From the NCBI RefSeq assembly GCF_036785885.1, contig NC_092317.1, positions 7,132,501 to 7,196,500 of the forward strand: DNA of 64,000 bases, read 5' to 3'. The notes beneath the pieces were generated by a model, which searched no databases, was not told the origin of the DNA, and saw only the letters and a list, made by a program, of their open reading frames with translations. Positions 24,899-35,940 of this stretch are shown here, in pieces (the stretch's first letter is position 1; the number at the start of each line of letters is the position of its first letter). Source of the DNA: Coffea arabica. Lineage: Eukaryota > Streptophyta > Magnoliopsida > Gentianales > Rubiaceae. The translations under genes were made by a program, and so were the position numbers.

Positions 24899-26272
24899 CT
24901 GCAATCAGCAAGTTGTACTCTTTCATATACTTTCTTTCATTCCATAGTCTCTCATTTAACATGATGTTAAAGCAAATAATTGAATATTAGGAATCCGTGT
25001 TTTGTGCCGATCTGTGCCTCATCAATTCTTAATCCAGGCTTGACATCGGTTGAGGGCCCGGTCTCCTCCATTTTTCCAGGTCTCAAGCACAATGAATCGG
25101 CCTAACTATGCTCCAAAAGTCTAACTTTCGTCCTAAGATGCGTTCAATTAAGCACCTTTTTGGTTTATGCTTATTCGTTTCTTTCCTTTTCTCCCCCCTA
25201 ACATATCGACTTTATTTATTTATTTTTTAATTATACAGAGAGATTTGAGATGTACCCCGTGATTAGGCCCGTCAATTGGGGCTAATAAGTCGGGCTTTCA
25301 TAAGTTCAAGTTCAACTCATTTAATTTAGAACATTTTCGGGTTTCAGATTATGAGTTTTTGGTTCATAAATGTGAAGCTCATACTCAACTCACATAATAT
25401 TCGGGTTGTGAGCTTTAATCGGGCTTAGCCCAATCTCATTTAATACTCTTTAATTTTCTTAATATAATTACTATAACTATTAAGTTGTAAAACTAATTTA
25501 ACATTTACAAGACTATAATATTAAAACTAAACATGAACAAATAATAGTTCTTCAAAAGTATATAAACCAAAACTTTTTCAACAATATTTATATTTAATTC
25601 GTTCAAAATGCATGAAAAATAGTAATAAAACATGCGATCATAAGCCAATATATCTTTAAAAGTTGAAACTTTTTTTATAATATTGTGATTTGAATCCAAA
25701 CATGCTTGATGATTTCTGTTTGTAGATCAAAAAGAGATAAACCAATATTATGTCAACACAAAAATTTATTTAACCAATAAGAAAAGTTTGAGATTCAGTT
25801 ATGCATCACTAATATTGGCTCTCAAGAAAGCTCATGAAAGAGTCTTTAGATGTATTTTTATATTTTGTAATATATATATATATATATTTAGTATTTAATA
25901 ATAATATATTTGGCTACCTAATTATATACAATATCAAAATATAAATATTATATATATATATATAATTAAAGGGCCGGAGTGAGTTTAATAGGGCCCAAAC
26001 TCGGCTCATATTTAATTCGGAATTAATTTTTAGGTTTAATCTCAGACCGATTCACTAAAATATCGAGCTCATCGGACTTTTTGTCGGGCCGAACGAGCCG
26101 AGTTCGCCCATTGATAGTCCTACCCGTGATCTTTATTACTCCACCCACATGCATGTTATTGAAGTCTGTTCTAGACGTTCAAATTCAAGTTAAGCTAAGA
26201 ATTATCACTTAAGAAGGGTATGAGAGGACTAAGCACTGAGAAAGACAGAGATAACACGTCTAGACAGGGGGA
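24899..26272. other. Spacer between unit 2 kinase and its PR-1 remnant
   Basis: This stretch aligns with 44493-45003 of unit 4 at both ends, but is expanded by the hAT-like element at 25264-26122. No exon is supported. If an extra exon joined PR-1 to the kinase it should lie here, and I see none. Confidence 0.6.
25264..26122. mobile_element. Non-autonomous hAT-like element (859 bp)
   Basis: The element is flanked by a perfect 8-bp duplication, CCCGTGAT, at 25256-25263 and 26123-26130. Its ends are inverted: the left is TAGGCCCGTCAATTGGGG and the right, read in reverse, TAGGACTATCAATGGGC. Unit 4 has the unfilled site at about 44850. The interior is AT-rich with a (TA)n run and no transposase. 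An 8-bp duplication and TAGG ends fit the hAT superfamily. Confidence 0.85.
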
Positions 26273-27212
26273 TCATAACTGCAAATAAGGACGCTGACCA
26301 ATGGAGTTGCCAGGGGGATGATAACAGCAAATCACGAACCACCAACCATCATTTGTGCATTGAACCCTCGCAGCCCAGGGCAACTGAGCTGTTCCAAATC
26401 ACCGAGTGTAGTTCTGGCACTCCGGTTCTGGAGCACATGCGTTGGAGTTGTAATCGTAGTATTGCTTCGCACTCACACACTGATTGAAGGCATCCCTGGC
26501 CGTGAAGTCTCTGCTGCCTTCAGCTAAGTTCTCACCGTAAGGGCCCCAAATCCCGTCCAATTGCAGTAGTTTATAATCTGATTGCCGTAGTTATGTGCAT
26601 GGTTAGCAATATCGGCTGATACCGATACGTAACGGCTGAGCCGTAACCGGAACGGAGGGGATCGGTACGATACTGATTTTCAAATACGTAACGGCTGAGC
26701 CGTAACCGGAACGGAGGGATCGGTACGATATTGATTTTCGAATCGCGGATATTACCATATCCGCGATGACTCACTCTGACTCGACCGATATTGGTCGATT
26801 CGAATCCGTAATGCATGATATCAATTGATATATCCGAATCCACTCGGAGTCGATTCGGATATTTTTTTAAATTATACTTTTTTTGATATTTTTTAATTTT
26901 AATAATTTTTTCAAAATTTTTGGAAACTTTCATGTGCTATAATGCAAATATTACCCGATATTCAATCGATACGCTGCGACGGATGTGGAACAACCGAAAC
27001 TGTGATGCTACCACGACCGGCGATGACGAACCATGGTTATGTGCATAGGCAGCCACCGTGTCGTCCCAAGCTATCGGGACAACACCAACTTGGGCACGAG
27101 CTGCGTTATGAACATCGAGATAATCCTGTTTTGAGTTTTGAGCTCCAGATGGCCAGAAGATTAGAAGGTGAATGAAGCTAAATAGTGCTAAGAAGATCTT
27201 AAATGATCCCAT
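26273..27212 (-). pseudogene. PR-1 (CAP domain) pseudogene of unit 2
   Basis: The N-terminal part (from 27212) is nearly the same as the intact unit 4 PR-1: a signal peptide, then QDYLDVHNAARAQVGVVPIA. It is cut by a 438-bp MITE at 26598-27035, and the C-terminal part (26273-26589) carries several indels and stops. Pieces such as YGENLAEGS and QYYDYNSN are still readable. It is a dead copy. PR-1 proteins are secreted CAP-domain proteins linked to defence and sterol binding. Confidence 0.85.
26598..27035. mobile_element. MITE with CATGGTT ends inside the PR-1 pseudogene
   Basis: The element starts CATGGTTAGCAATATCGG and ends GACGAACCATG. It is flanked by GTTATGTG at 26590-26597 and 27036-27043, an 8-bp duplication of PR-1 coding sequence. 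The interior has a direct repeat of about 50 bp (ACGGCTGAGCCGTAACCGG at about 26641 and 26692). A 76-bp element at 63405-63480 has the same ends. Confidence 0.8.
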
Positions 27213-28999
27213 TTCTCACTACTTCTTTTTGCGCTTTGAAAATACGAGAGCAGTGAAGTTGTGCGATTCTCATCTATAGCCTATGCAATGAGTTTATTTA
27301 TACAGGGAAGGACGTCGGAAAATTTTGGCTTTTGGGTTATACAAAGGTTTATATCATATTTAAGGAAGGAAAGGAAATTATCTTAGAGTATTTAAAAACA
27401 AGCTTTAATTAAATATATATATATATATATATATAAAGGGGATAGAAAGAAAAGAAATAAGTCATGGAAGACTAAGAAGTATCTTCCAATGAGACTCGGT
27501 CGAGTACAAACAAGTGCTATGTATATGGTAAACATTCTCGCAACACTTGTACATGTAACTGCCACTCGTATTAACATCAATCATTGCTCTCTCGCGGGTC
27601 CCCGTTCCTATTTCCTTCCCACGGATTGGGAGTATTAGAACCTAAATCACATTCAAGACTCAAGTTTGCGATCCATCTCCATGGTTCAAGACTCAAGTAA
27701 GGGTGAGAAATTTTGTGGGGTGAGAAATCACATTCAAGACTCAAGTTTGGCTTTTCAAATTTTAATGTGTGTTTTTTTTTGGGGTCTCTCCAAAGATGGT
27801 TTTGAAAAGGTTTTTAATCCTTTTTATGTAAGCGACTTGGAGAGAAAAATTTGAAGATGCAGCTATTTTTGGATATATTTTTTCTGCACGGTTGCCAGAG
27901 CAATCACAACGTATATATAGTTGATGATTTACATAAATTTAATTGAAAGTTGAATGAATTCGATTCCTTGTATGACACAACTTTTAGGTGACAAAATTTA
28001 CATACAGAATCCATGTACTGGATTATTGTCCACATTTGGATATCTTATTTTTGTGGTTCTAGAGAGTTGCAATTTTGATCTCCAATATTTGGAGGGTAGA
28101 CTAAAATGATCTTTTTTTTTTTTTTTGAAAAGTGACTAAAATGATCTCTTATGCTACTCAAAATAAATTTAGTTATCTATTGTCAAGATCAAGCACTTTT
28201 GATGCTGCCCTGTTATCCAAACATTGTGGAAAAAGGTAGCCTTAGAAGCACGTTACTTCTTGTCTTGACGAAGACTTTCGAACACAATCATCTGTTTGCC
28301 AGCAAACCATCCATCCCAATTCCCGCCAATCATTCCTGGTCCGTCGCTGCTCAGAGAATTGGAACCATGCCCGCTCGGGACGGGAATAGATGTAGTAGTA
28401 GTAAAGAAACGAAATAGAACTAGTCAATTAGTACTGGTCCTCCTAGAGGATATTTTAGCTTTTAAAACCACTTTTTCTGAGATGTGAATTCTCCTCTATC
28501 TCTATGTGTGGATTTTCCTCTGTCGTGTTAATTTCTGGACGTTTACCTGTTCATCATTAATACAAAGTTGACGTTTCCGAAAAGAAAAAGAGTTTCTAAT
28601 AACATGTTTCGTTTCGTTAATGTCAAACTAGTTTTTACGCAGAATGAAGAAGAATGGTCGCTCAAGAACCGACAACGCTTATTGGAGGACTCCATGATAT
28701 GATCTCTCCATTGTGCAATTTCACTGATTCACTATCTCCTAGTCATGTATCTTTAGCCCCATAAACAGAATAGTTTTTGGCAACGAAGTAAGCGATTGTA
28801 CAAGAAAATGTTTCCAAATTCCTGTTTGATGAACTGATCATTCTTGCTATCCCAATACTCCCATTTATATATATGTTCAGATAAACAACTAGGAGCTGAA
28901 GTCTAGCTTTTCGATTAAGGATCAAAGAACATGAAACTAGAGCATTTCAAGCAATTTAATACTATCATATTCTATTCCTATTAATACTGTCTATCATTT

Positions 29000-29345
29000 C
29001 AGAGTTTGTGGACCTGACAGTCGAGTCCAAGCCGTTAAGATAGAAGTTCACTAGAAGAAAAAGCTTTTGATTATCGGTATATAATGGAGAAATCAGACAA
29101 AGCTCTTTGCTTTATTAAGCAACTGAAAACGACAGGCACTCCCAGGAAATTATACTTCCCTCTTTCGTTTTGTACCCAGAAAAAAGAAAAAGACGGCCAG
29201 AAGCATGTAGCCGGTGGGCATCGCCCAACGGGGACCGCTGGAGACAACAGGAGCTGAAGTCTGGGCGGCACTTCAAGTGTTTGCGTGTGGTCGGTCCCTT
29301 GAGTAATATCCACAGAGAATGACATGTATTTTCAGGAAGAAAACT
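29000..29345 (-). repeat. Repeated ~340-bp block with an eroded coding look
   Basis: Nearly identical copies lie at 29000-29345, 39970-40320 and 63010-63365. Read on the minus strand, each can give short protein-like pieces such as SPAVPVGRCPPATCF after a Pro/Ala-rich stretch, but stops and frame changes break them. It could be the C-terminal end of a lost secreted protein gene that was copied with the units. Confidence 0.45.
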
Positions 29346-30019
29346 GGGGGAAAAATCTAGGAGATTGCAATGATACCATCATACCCCGCATCTACATCAC
29401 CCAAAATTGCTCAAAAGTTATTGAATCAGTCCAAGATTCAATTTAGAATTTGTTCCAATCACCGTTTAAACAGTTATTCCTCTTGACTAGTTGGTAAGAT
29501 TGATGAGATTTACGAATTAGGTCATCATAAACACATTTTCCAACCCACCTTTTTTATATTCTCAACCACCTTTTTATCTCACATACATCACATCACAAAA
29601 AATGCTACAGTAATTATTCCAAATAATTAATACCCTATCCAAACAATTGTTTCGAAACTCGGACTGATGGTTAAACTAGTGAAGTGGTTGGGTTAAGGTT
29701 CAATCGGTTCAACTCTGATCCATTAATTTTTTAATTTTAAAAATAAATAATAACAAATAAGCAGAAATATGTATAATCAACACAAAAATCCTAAATTTTA
29801 AATATCTTTTAGAGAAGTCATCAACCAAAAAAAAGAAAAAGTACTTCATAAAAGAATTAAGAATCAACAAAATTATGAACAAATCTATCCAATATTTTAA
29901 CTTAAACAAGGAAGAGTTTAACTTCCCCAACTCAAAAACAAATATGATAGAATTTGTAAAATTGACTCCAAAAAAAGTAGAAAAAATCATGAGTATGAAA
30001 ACAAAAGATAGAAGAGGAA

Positions 30020-31340
30020 AGGAAAAACAAGTTTGCTCCTTTGTCTACTGAGTTCAACTTCATGATCATCTTCACCGTTAACAATGTAAAAGAAGAGAGG
30101 GAAGAAAAGAGGGAAAAAAGGAAAAAAAGAAAAAAAGAGATGAATGGAGCTTGTATAGCAGCTCCCAGAGGTGAAGATTCTTAAAAGAGAAGAGAATTGA
30201 GAGTTTCTATAATTTTTTCTCAATACATGGAGTATTTCAGTTTTGCCAGACTAATTTTCCTGCGTCTGTGCATCCCGCCCCCTCCAAGAATACATAAGAG
30301 GTAGAGAGGTGATTCGAACACACGATTTCGGGACCTAACTAAACTACCCTGAGACCATCTGAGTTAATCTTAATTGACAAAAAACTATGAGACCATCTTA
30401 AGATTTTCGTTTTTTTTAACATAGGGAGTATCCCTATTTTGCCAGACTAATCTCTCTATGTCTATGCACCTCGCCCCTCAAGAATACATAAGCGGTAAAG
30501 AAGTGGCTTGAACACACGATCTTAAGACCTAATTAGGTTATCCCGATATCATTCGAGCCAACCCAAGGGATTTTTAAATTGTAGTTGAATTAGTCATTTT
30601 GTTTTGAAGTTTGACCAACTAAGGTATTTTCTTTAATTCGAGAAAAGATGGCCCAGCATCCAACTTAGTAGTAGTAGCAAAAAAAACAAGTTTGCTCCTT
30701 TGTCTACTGAGTTCAACTTCAGGATCATCTACACCATTAATAATGTAAAAGAAAAGATGGAAAAAAAGAGGGAACAATGCAAAAAAAAAAAAAAAAAAAA
30801 AAAGAGAAGATGAGTAGAGTTTGTAGGGCGGCTCCTAGAGGTGAAAATTCTTAAAAGAGAAGAGAATTAAGAGATTCTTTAGTTTTTTTTTCAACACAGG
30901 GAGTATTCCAGTTTTGTCAGACTAATCTCTCTGTGCCTGTGCACCCTCCCCAAAAATACACAAGCAGTAGAAAGATAACTCGAACACACGATCTCGGGAC
31001 CAAACTAGGCTACCCCGAGACCATCTGAGCCAATCTTAATGGACAAAAATCTATGCTAAGATTTTCGTTTTTTTTAACATAGGGAGTATCCCAATTTTGC
31101 CAGACTAATTTCCCTGTGCCTGTGCACCCCGCCCCTTAAGAATACATAAGCGGTAAAGAGATAACTCGAACATATGACCTTAAGACCTAACTAGGTTATC
31201 TCGATACCATCCGAGCCAACCCAAGGGATTTTTAAATTTTACTTGAATTAGTCATTTTGTTTTGAAGTTTGACCAACTAAGGTATTTTCTTTAATTCGAG
31301 AAAAGATGGCCCACCATCCAACTTAATTGTAGCAGCAAAC
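30020..31340. repeat. Tandem duplication of a ~660-bp segment
   Basis: The segment that begins AACAAGTTTGCTCCTTTGTC at about 30027 begins again at about 30687, and the shared sequence continues through two SINE-like copies to GAGAAAAGATGGCCCA near 30650 and 31310. The matching place in unit 3 has only one such segment (about 40955-42040), so the duplication happened in unit 2 or was lost in unit 3. Confidence 0.7.
30218..31230 (-). mobile_element. Four tRNA-derived SINE copies
   Basis: Copies lie at about 30218-30377, 30411-30575, 30885-31040 and 31069-31230. On the minus strand a complete copy begins with an A-box (TGGCTCAGATGG), then about 35 bp later a B-box (TGTTCGAGTT or TGTTCGAATC), and ends in a poly-A run after ACTCCCTGTGTT. 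Two sequence variants alternate. Two more copies lie in unit 3. Confidence 0.7.
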
Positions 31341-32112
31341 AATTAGTTGTCGTTGTTAGGCTTTGATAGAGCCCAGAAGCTCGAACAATTGAGTATCCTA
31401 TAAAAGAAAAGTCCAAGGCCCAAGTCAAAATTCATAAATCGGACTTGACCTGTTTAAGCGATTTATTCCGGTTCACCAATTTTGATTTATTTTGACTGAT
31501 TTTTTAACTTTTTGGGGTTTTTCATAGAATTGGACCAGTATCATGGTTAGTTTGTGATTCGATCGATCGAACTGACTGATTTGGTCCGATTCTTAAAATA
31601 TTAATGTTTTGCCCTTCCACAGAATTTTTAACTAAAACTGTTATATGGTCAAAAAGAAAATGCAAAATGTGTAATAATTAGAATTTAAAGTGTAAACTAA
31701 GAAACAACACTTGTAATTAGCGTTGCAACCTGTAAGTGTTGCAAAAAAATAGTTCATCATTTTTCATTCATCATCTCCCCTTTGATAAAGATACAATCAA
31801 AAAACAAATACTTCCTAAATAATCCTAACAAGATAATAGAAAATCAAAGATAGTTAAACTAGTCAAAAGACCAAAAATATAGAACAATTCTAACAAGTAG
31901 CTATCAACCCCTTCACCTACGTATTGGCATCTCCTGATTAATAAAATAATGTTTGATCACTTGAATAATTAGTCATCAAATTCAAATCCCAAACGAATCC
32001 ACAAAAGAATTGAGACCTGATTATCTCCGGTGGCCACCCCTAACTTGAGGATACAGCCGGCTTCTCACCTTTCTCTACCCTGCAAGAAAATATACGCCTG
32101 GCCAAGAAATAA

Positions 32113-33780
32113 TCATCTACCCTGCACATCTGAAATTGTGACCTCGTTCAAAGAACAAAGTTCTGGATATTCCGGTAACTTGGTATTGTTAAGAGTCATA
32201 ATTTCAGCAAAAGCCGGTCGCTTAGGAGAGACAAGAACCATTGATTCCTTGAGGAGCATGGATACCACGTCCGACATTGTTGGTCTATCTGCTGCTTTTT
32301 CTTGCACACACAATAAACCAACGCGAACATATTTTAGTGCTTCCTTTGTTGAGATCGTTTCATCCAAACACGAATCTGTGATTTCTGAAATTCTTCCCTC
32401 TGTCCATAGATCCCAGACCTGGAATGTGACAAATGATCATTCCCAAATTACTGGACTGAAGGAAATGACACAAGTAACACTGCATTATACAGGTAACTCA
32501 CATGTCCTATTAAGTTCAGGTGACGATCCGAATCGTAGAACGAAGTGTTCTTCTTTCCAGTTATGATCTCAAGAATCATGACTCCAAAGCTAAATACATC
32601 AGACTTCTCGGAGTAAACCCCGTCCATGGCATATTCAGGAGACATATAACCACTTTTTTTCTCGCAAAAAGTAATCATCTCAATTAGCTTAAGCATGAGA
32701 TTAGAGATTGGATATTACTCGGAGCAAAACAACAAACAAGAAGATATTCCTTCAACTTACTATGTCCCAACAATGTTCAATGTACTTCCGCGCATCTCAT
32801 TCTCTCCAAAAGTTCTGGCGGTTCCAAAATCTGAAATTTTGGGATTCAGGTCCGCGTCCAATAGAACATTGCTCGTTTTCAGATCTCTGTGGATGATCTT
32901 TAATCTAGAATACTTGTGGAGGTACAAAAGCCCCTGAGCTACCCCTTCGATGATTTTCAACCTTCTTTTCCAATCCAATATATTCTGCTTTGCTGCATCT
33001 GTAAGCATTTTTAGAGTGTTCTGAATTCTGATAGTTGTAAGCATATAACTTACTTAAGCAAGAACAAATGAAGGTAAATAGAATTCTGACACATACCAAA
33101 AAGTACTGAATCCAGACTGTTATTCGGCAAGTACTCATATACCAATAAACGCTCTTCTTTCTCAATGCAGGAGCCCAAAAGTCTAACAAGGTTTCGGTGT
33201 TGCAGCTTTGAGATCACTTTGACTTCATTCTTGAATTGTTCAATTCCATGTCCTGACATTCTATTCAATCTTTTAACTGCAATCTCTAGCCCGTTGACCA
33301 GTTTGCCCTGAACCACGTATTTATATTAAAATTAAGCAAATAAATAGGCTTTTTGGACTTAAAAGTAAATTTGTTTCCAGAAATGTTTAATTAGCTTACC
33401 TTGTAGACTGGACCAAATCCTCCTTGACCAAGTTTGTTTTCCTCGGAAAAATGATCTGTAGCAATTTCTATGCTTGTAAAACTGAAGAACAGTGATTCAT
33501 CATCTCCTTTGTCATCAAGCTCTGGCCTTTCTGAACCCATGAATTTTCGATGGTCACCTTTTCTCTTTCGCAATTTGCAACACCAGAAAAGTAATGCAAG
33601 AGCTGCTAGAAAAGTCGCTACGGCAGCACCAACAACCGGTAACTTCACCCTTAAATTCTTCGATTTCTTTCTTCCACTGGCAGGGCCGGCAGGTAATGAA
33701 GGAGAAGCAGCAGGTGAAGGGCCAACAGGGAATGAAGGAGAGCCAGGGGCGGGAGCAAGTGAAGGGCCAGAAGCAGCAGC
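32113..33780 (-). CDS. Receptor-like kinase module, unit 3 (K3), 5' exon not found
   Basis: Five exons are intact: 33400-33780, 33097-33307, 32761-32998, 32502-32652 and 32113-32418 (428 aa from the first visible exon). The order is a Pro/Ala/Ser-rich linker, a basic RKKSKNLR stretch, one transmembrane segment ([20 protein letters not shown]) and a DUF26/SD1-type kinase. The kinase has [10 protein letters not shown], the lysine in [18 protein letters not shown] and YGYMSPEYA, so it should be active. The first exon starts in phase 0 after TTGCAG and has no ATG or signal peptide, so an upstream exon is missing. A natriuretic-peptide gene lies 429 bp upstream. I found no phase-matched junction between them. 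Confidence 0.78.
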
Positions 33781-34566
33781 CTGCAATCAGTAAGTTGTAC
33801 TCTTTCATATACTTTCTTTCATTCCATAGTCTCTCATTTAACATGAACTTAAAGCGAACAATTGAATGTTAGGAATCCGTGTTTTGTGCCGATCTGTGCC
33901 TGATCAATTCTTAATCCAGCCTTGTCATCGTCTCCTTCATTTTCCAGGTCTCAAGCACAATGAATCGGCCTAACTATGCTCCAAAAATCTAACTTTCGTC
34001 CTAAGATACGTTTAATTAAGCCCCTTTTTGGTTTATGCTTATTCGTTTAAATCTACTTATTTCTGGACATCATTTTCCGCCTTCTGAAAGCTTTTAAAGT
34101 TCAACTTCAAACCCTGAAAAATAAGAGGAAAGTTGGAAACCAATTAGTACTTCAAGTCTAAGCAATTCCGTTAGATGAAGAAAATTTTTTTGTCAAGACA
34201 TAATAGGCTTACTGGTCATATTCAATGTTAACTTTTCCAGCATTTGGATCAGCAATGATAGCAAACGCTTCTTGGGAGAGATCAATTGTTCCTCTACAGC
34301 CGGGTGGACAATAATCAACTATTTTAACCACAACACTGCCCCTGCATGATTGAAGGACACTTTCGTTTGTACGTCCAGTGCATGTCACTCTGTAGTTTCT
34401 CCCACAGGCAGCCCTATTGTTCCAGATTGCATCACTTGCAGCTGCAATCATCACCCCATTGTCTTGGTAGCCATAACAAGAAGAGGGGCTAATTTCTTAG
34501 ATTATTCGCATTGAAAAAAAACAACCACCAAATACACCTCTGACATGGGGTTCTTCTTGTTCTATA

Positions 34567-35940
34567 GCGGCCGTGCTGACTCAGCACGTCCGTATAATTA
34601 AAAATTCCACAAAAAACTTGTCTATAAAAAAGTCAGTTTGCAGAGAGTGTCAGCGCGGACGTGCTGATTGGGCACGTCCGCTGCGGACTCGGGGCACGTA
34701 CGGTTGCAGGTGCAACCGTTCCTGCCAATTGTAGTCATTATTAACTGGCCGTAACTTTCTTTGTACATCGTGTAACTTTTTTTTCACAGAATGTATTTTC
34801 ACAACAGATAGTGGTGGACCCCACACTTGACGCGAAAATCGAGTTACATGGTGTAATCTCAACCGCACAAAATTGTGAGGGCCAATCTTGACCCTTAACC
34901 GTGCAGGGACGGTCATACTGATGACCGTCCCTGCCCCAAATCCGTCCGCTGCTGGCCACAATACTTTCGGTGTGAGCATGTGTCAGACGCGGACGTGCTG
35001 ATTGTGCACGTCCGCGTCTGACTCTGTCTGTGCATGTGTCAGACGGGGACGTGCTGACTGGGCACGTCCCCGGAAAAAGCTTACATTTTTCTTTTTGACC
35101 CTCGAGTCTGAAGAGGAAGAAGAGCCACTCAGCAAATCCAAGCTTCCCTTGGCATTCAAATTTGCCGGCGAGAAATAATGCTTATCCAGAACGCCGTTGG
35201 TTACCGACGCGCCCACCTGCCACACATGATTCAAAGACGTGGCCTCCTCCGGCAAGACCAACGTGGCAAACAGCCGGATAACATTGCCGGAGTACTCCGC
35301 TGTGGCGTCCTTCACGGAAAACCAGACCTTAGACTCCTTAATTGGGGGGGCGTAGGAGGTTATGTTATAGGTCTTAACGGTCATTTGACCGGCGGAGTTT
35401 CTGAAGGCGATTAAGGATTGGGCCCCAAGCATGCCGGAGCCGGTGGGATTAATAGCCCATGCAATCCAACCGTTGGGTTTAGCGGGAGGAGCGATGAAGG
35501 CCACGGATAAAGTGGACTGGACGGGATCATAGGAATAATGGAGGTAAGAATCCAGAGAAGGCAAATCGTTGCAGTGGGCGTATAATTTGTTATTGGAGAG
35601 TGTCTGTGAGGAACAGGTCGCTGATTGTGAAGGTGAGATTAGGAGGGAAAGCAGTAAAGCTGACAGAATTAGCAGAGGCTTTGCGAAAGAAGACGCCATA
35701 GAGAGAAAACACAGTTTTTTTTTTTTTTGGGTTGAGGTCTATAAATTCTGACGGTGAGATGGGAAAACTGATGGGTTGAGGTCCGCGTCTGACACATGCT
35801 CAGACCGAAAGTATTGTGGCCAGCAGCGGACGTGTTGATTGGGCACGTCCGCGCTGACACTCTCTGCAAACTGACTTTTTTGTAGACAAGTTTTTTGTGA
35901 AATTTTTAATTATGCGGACATGCTGAATCAGCACGGTCGC
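34567..35940. repeat. Six copies of a short palindrome in the Pack-MULE-like element
   Basis: Copies of GGACGTGCTGA(N3-4)GCACGTCC lie at about 34567-34593, 34655-34681, 34985-35019, 35043-35071, 35826-35852 and 35914-35940. Each is itself an inverted repeat; the third has perfect 14-bp arms (AGACGCGGACGTGC). Two further different palindromes lie near 34708 (GGTTGCAGGTGCAACC) and 34913-34939. They could be protein-binding sites of the transposition machinery or hairpins. Confidence 0.75.
34983..35699 (-). CDS. AIR12-like secreted DOMON-domain protein inside the Pack-MULE-like element
   Basis: A 238-codon intron-less frame starts with a clear signal peptide (ending about SPSQSATC). Residues about 27-195 match the AIR12/DUF568 DOMON fold: SYDPVQSTLSVAFIAPPAKP, WIAWAINPTGSGMLGAQSLI and VWQVGASVTNG. 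AIR12-type proteins are apoplastic b-type cytochromes anchored by GPI. Here the DOMON part ends at KGSLDLLSGSSSSSDSR, and the last 35-40 residues come from the element's own palindromic sequence, replacing the hydrophobic GPI signal. If expressed, the product would be secreted and not anchored. The frame is fully open, so capture is recent or the frame is selected. No obvious TATA box was identified. Confidence 0.75.
   Translation of the reverse strand: MASSFAKPLLILSALLLSLLISPSQSATCSSQTLSNNKLYAHCNDLPSLDSYLHYSYDPVQSTLSVAFIAPPAKPNGWIAWAINPTGSGMLGAQSLIAFRNSAGQMTVKTYNITSYAPPIKESKVWFSVKDATAEYSGNVIRLFATLVLPEEATSLNHVWQVGASVTNGVLDKHYFSPANLNAKGSLDLLSGSSSSSDSRVKKKNVSFFRGRAQSARPRLTHAQTESDADVHNQHVRV

Larger units (their letters stand above)
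27213..32112. other. Unit 2 5' flank and spacer to unit 3
   Basis: No gene is supported. The part at 27213-27300 is the former PR-1 promoter, with a TTTATTTATA box. 27480-28500 is the shared 5' flank. 29000-31930 is a block repeated in unit 3 (about 39970-42690), with SINE copies and an internal tandem duplication. From about 31930 to the kinase stop the sequence is the 3' flank shared by units 2-5. Confidence 0.6.

Noticed and set aside
32030-32566. Long plus-strand frames over kinase exons, repeated in each unit.
   Set aside because: They are antisense to conserved kinase exons and recur only because those exons are duplicated; they read across introns and show no domain.
34985-35071. A CRISPR-like array because of regularly shaped repeats.
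   Set aside because: The palindromes are unevenly spaced inside a plant transposon and have no spacers of constant length.
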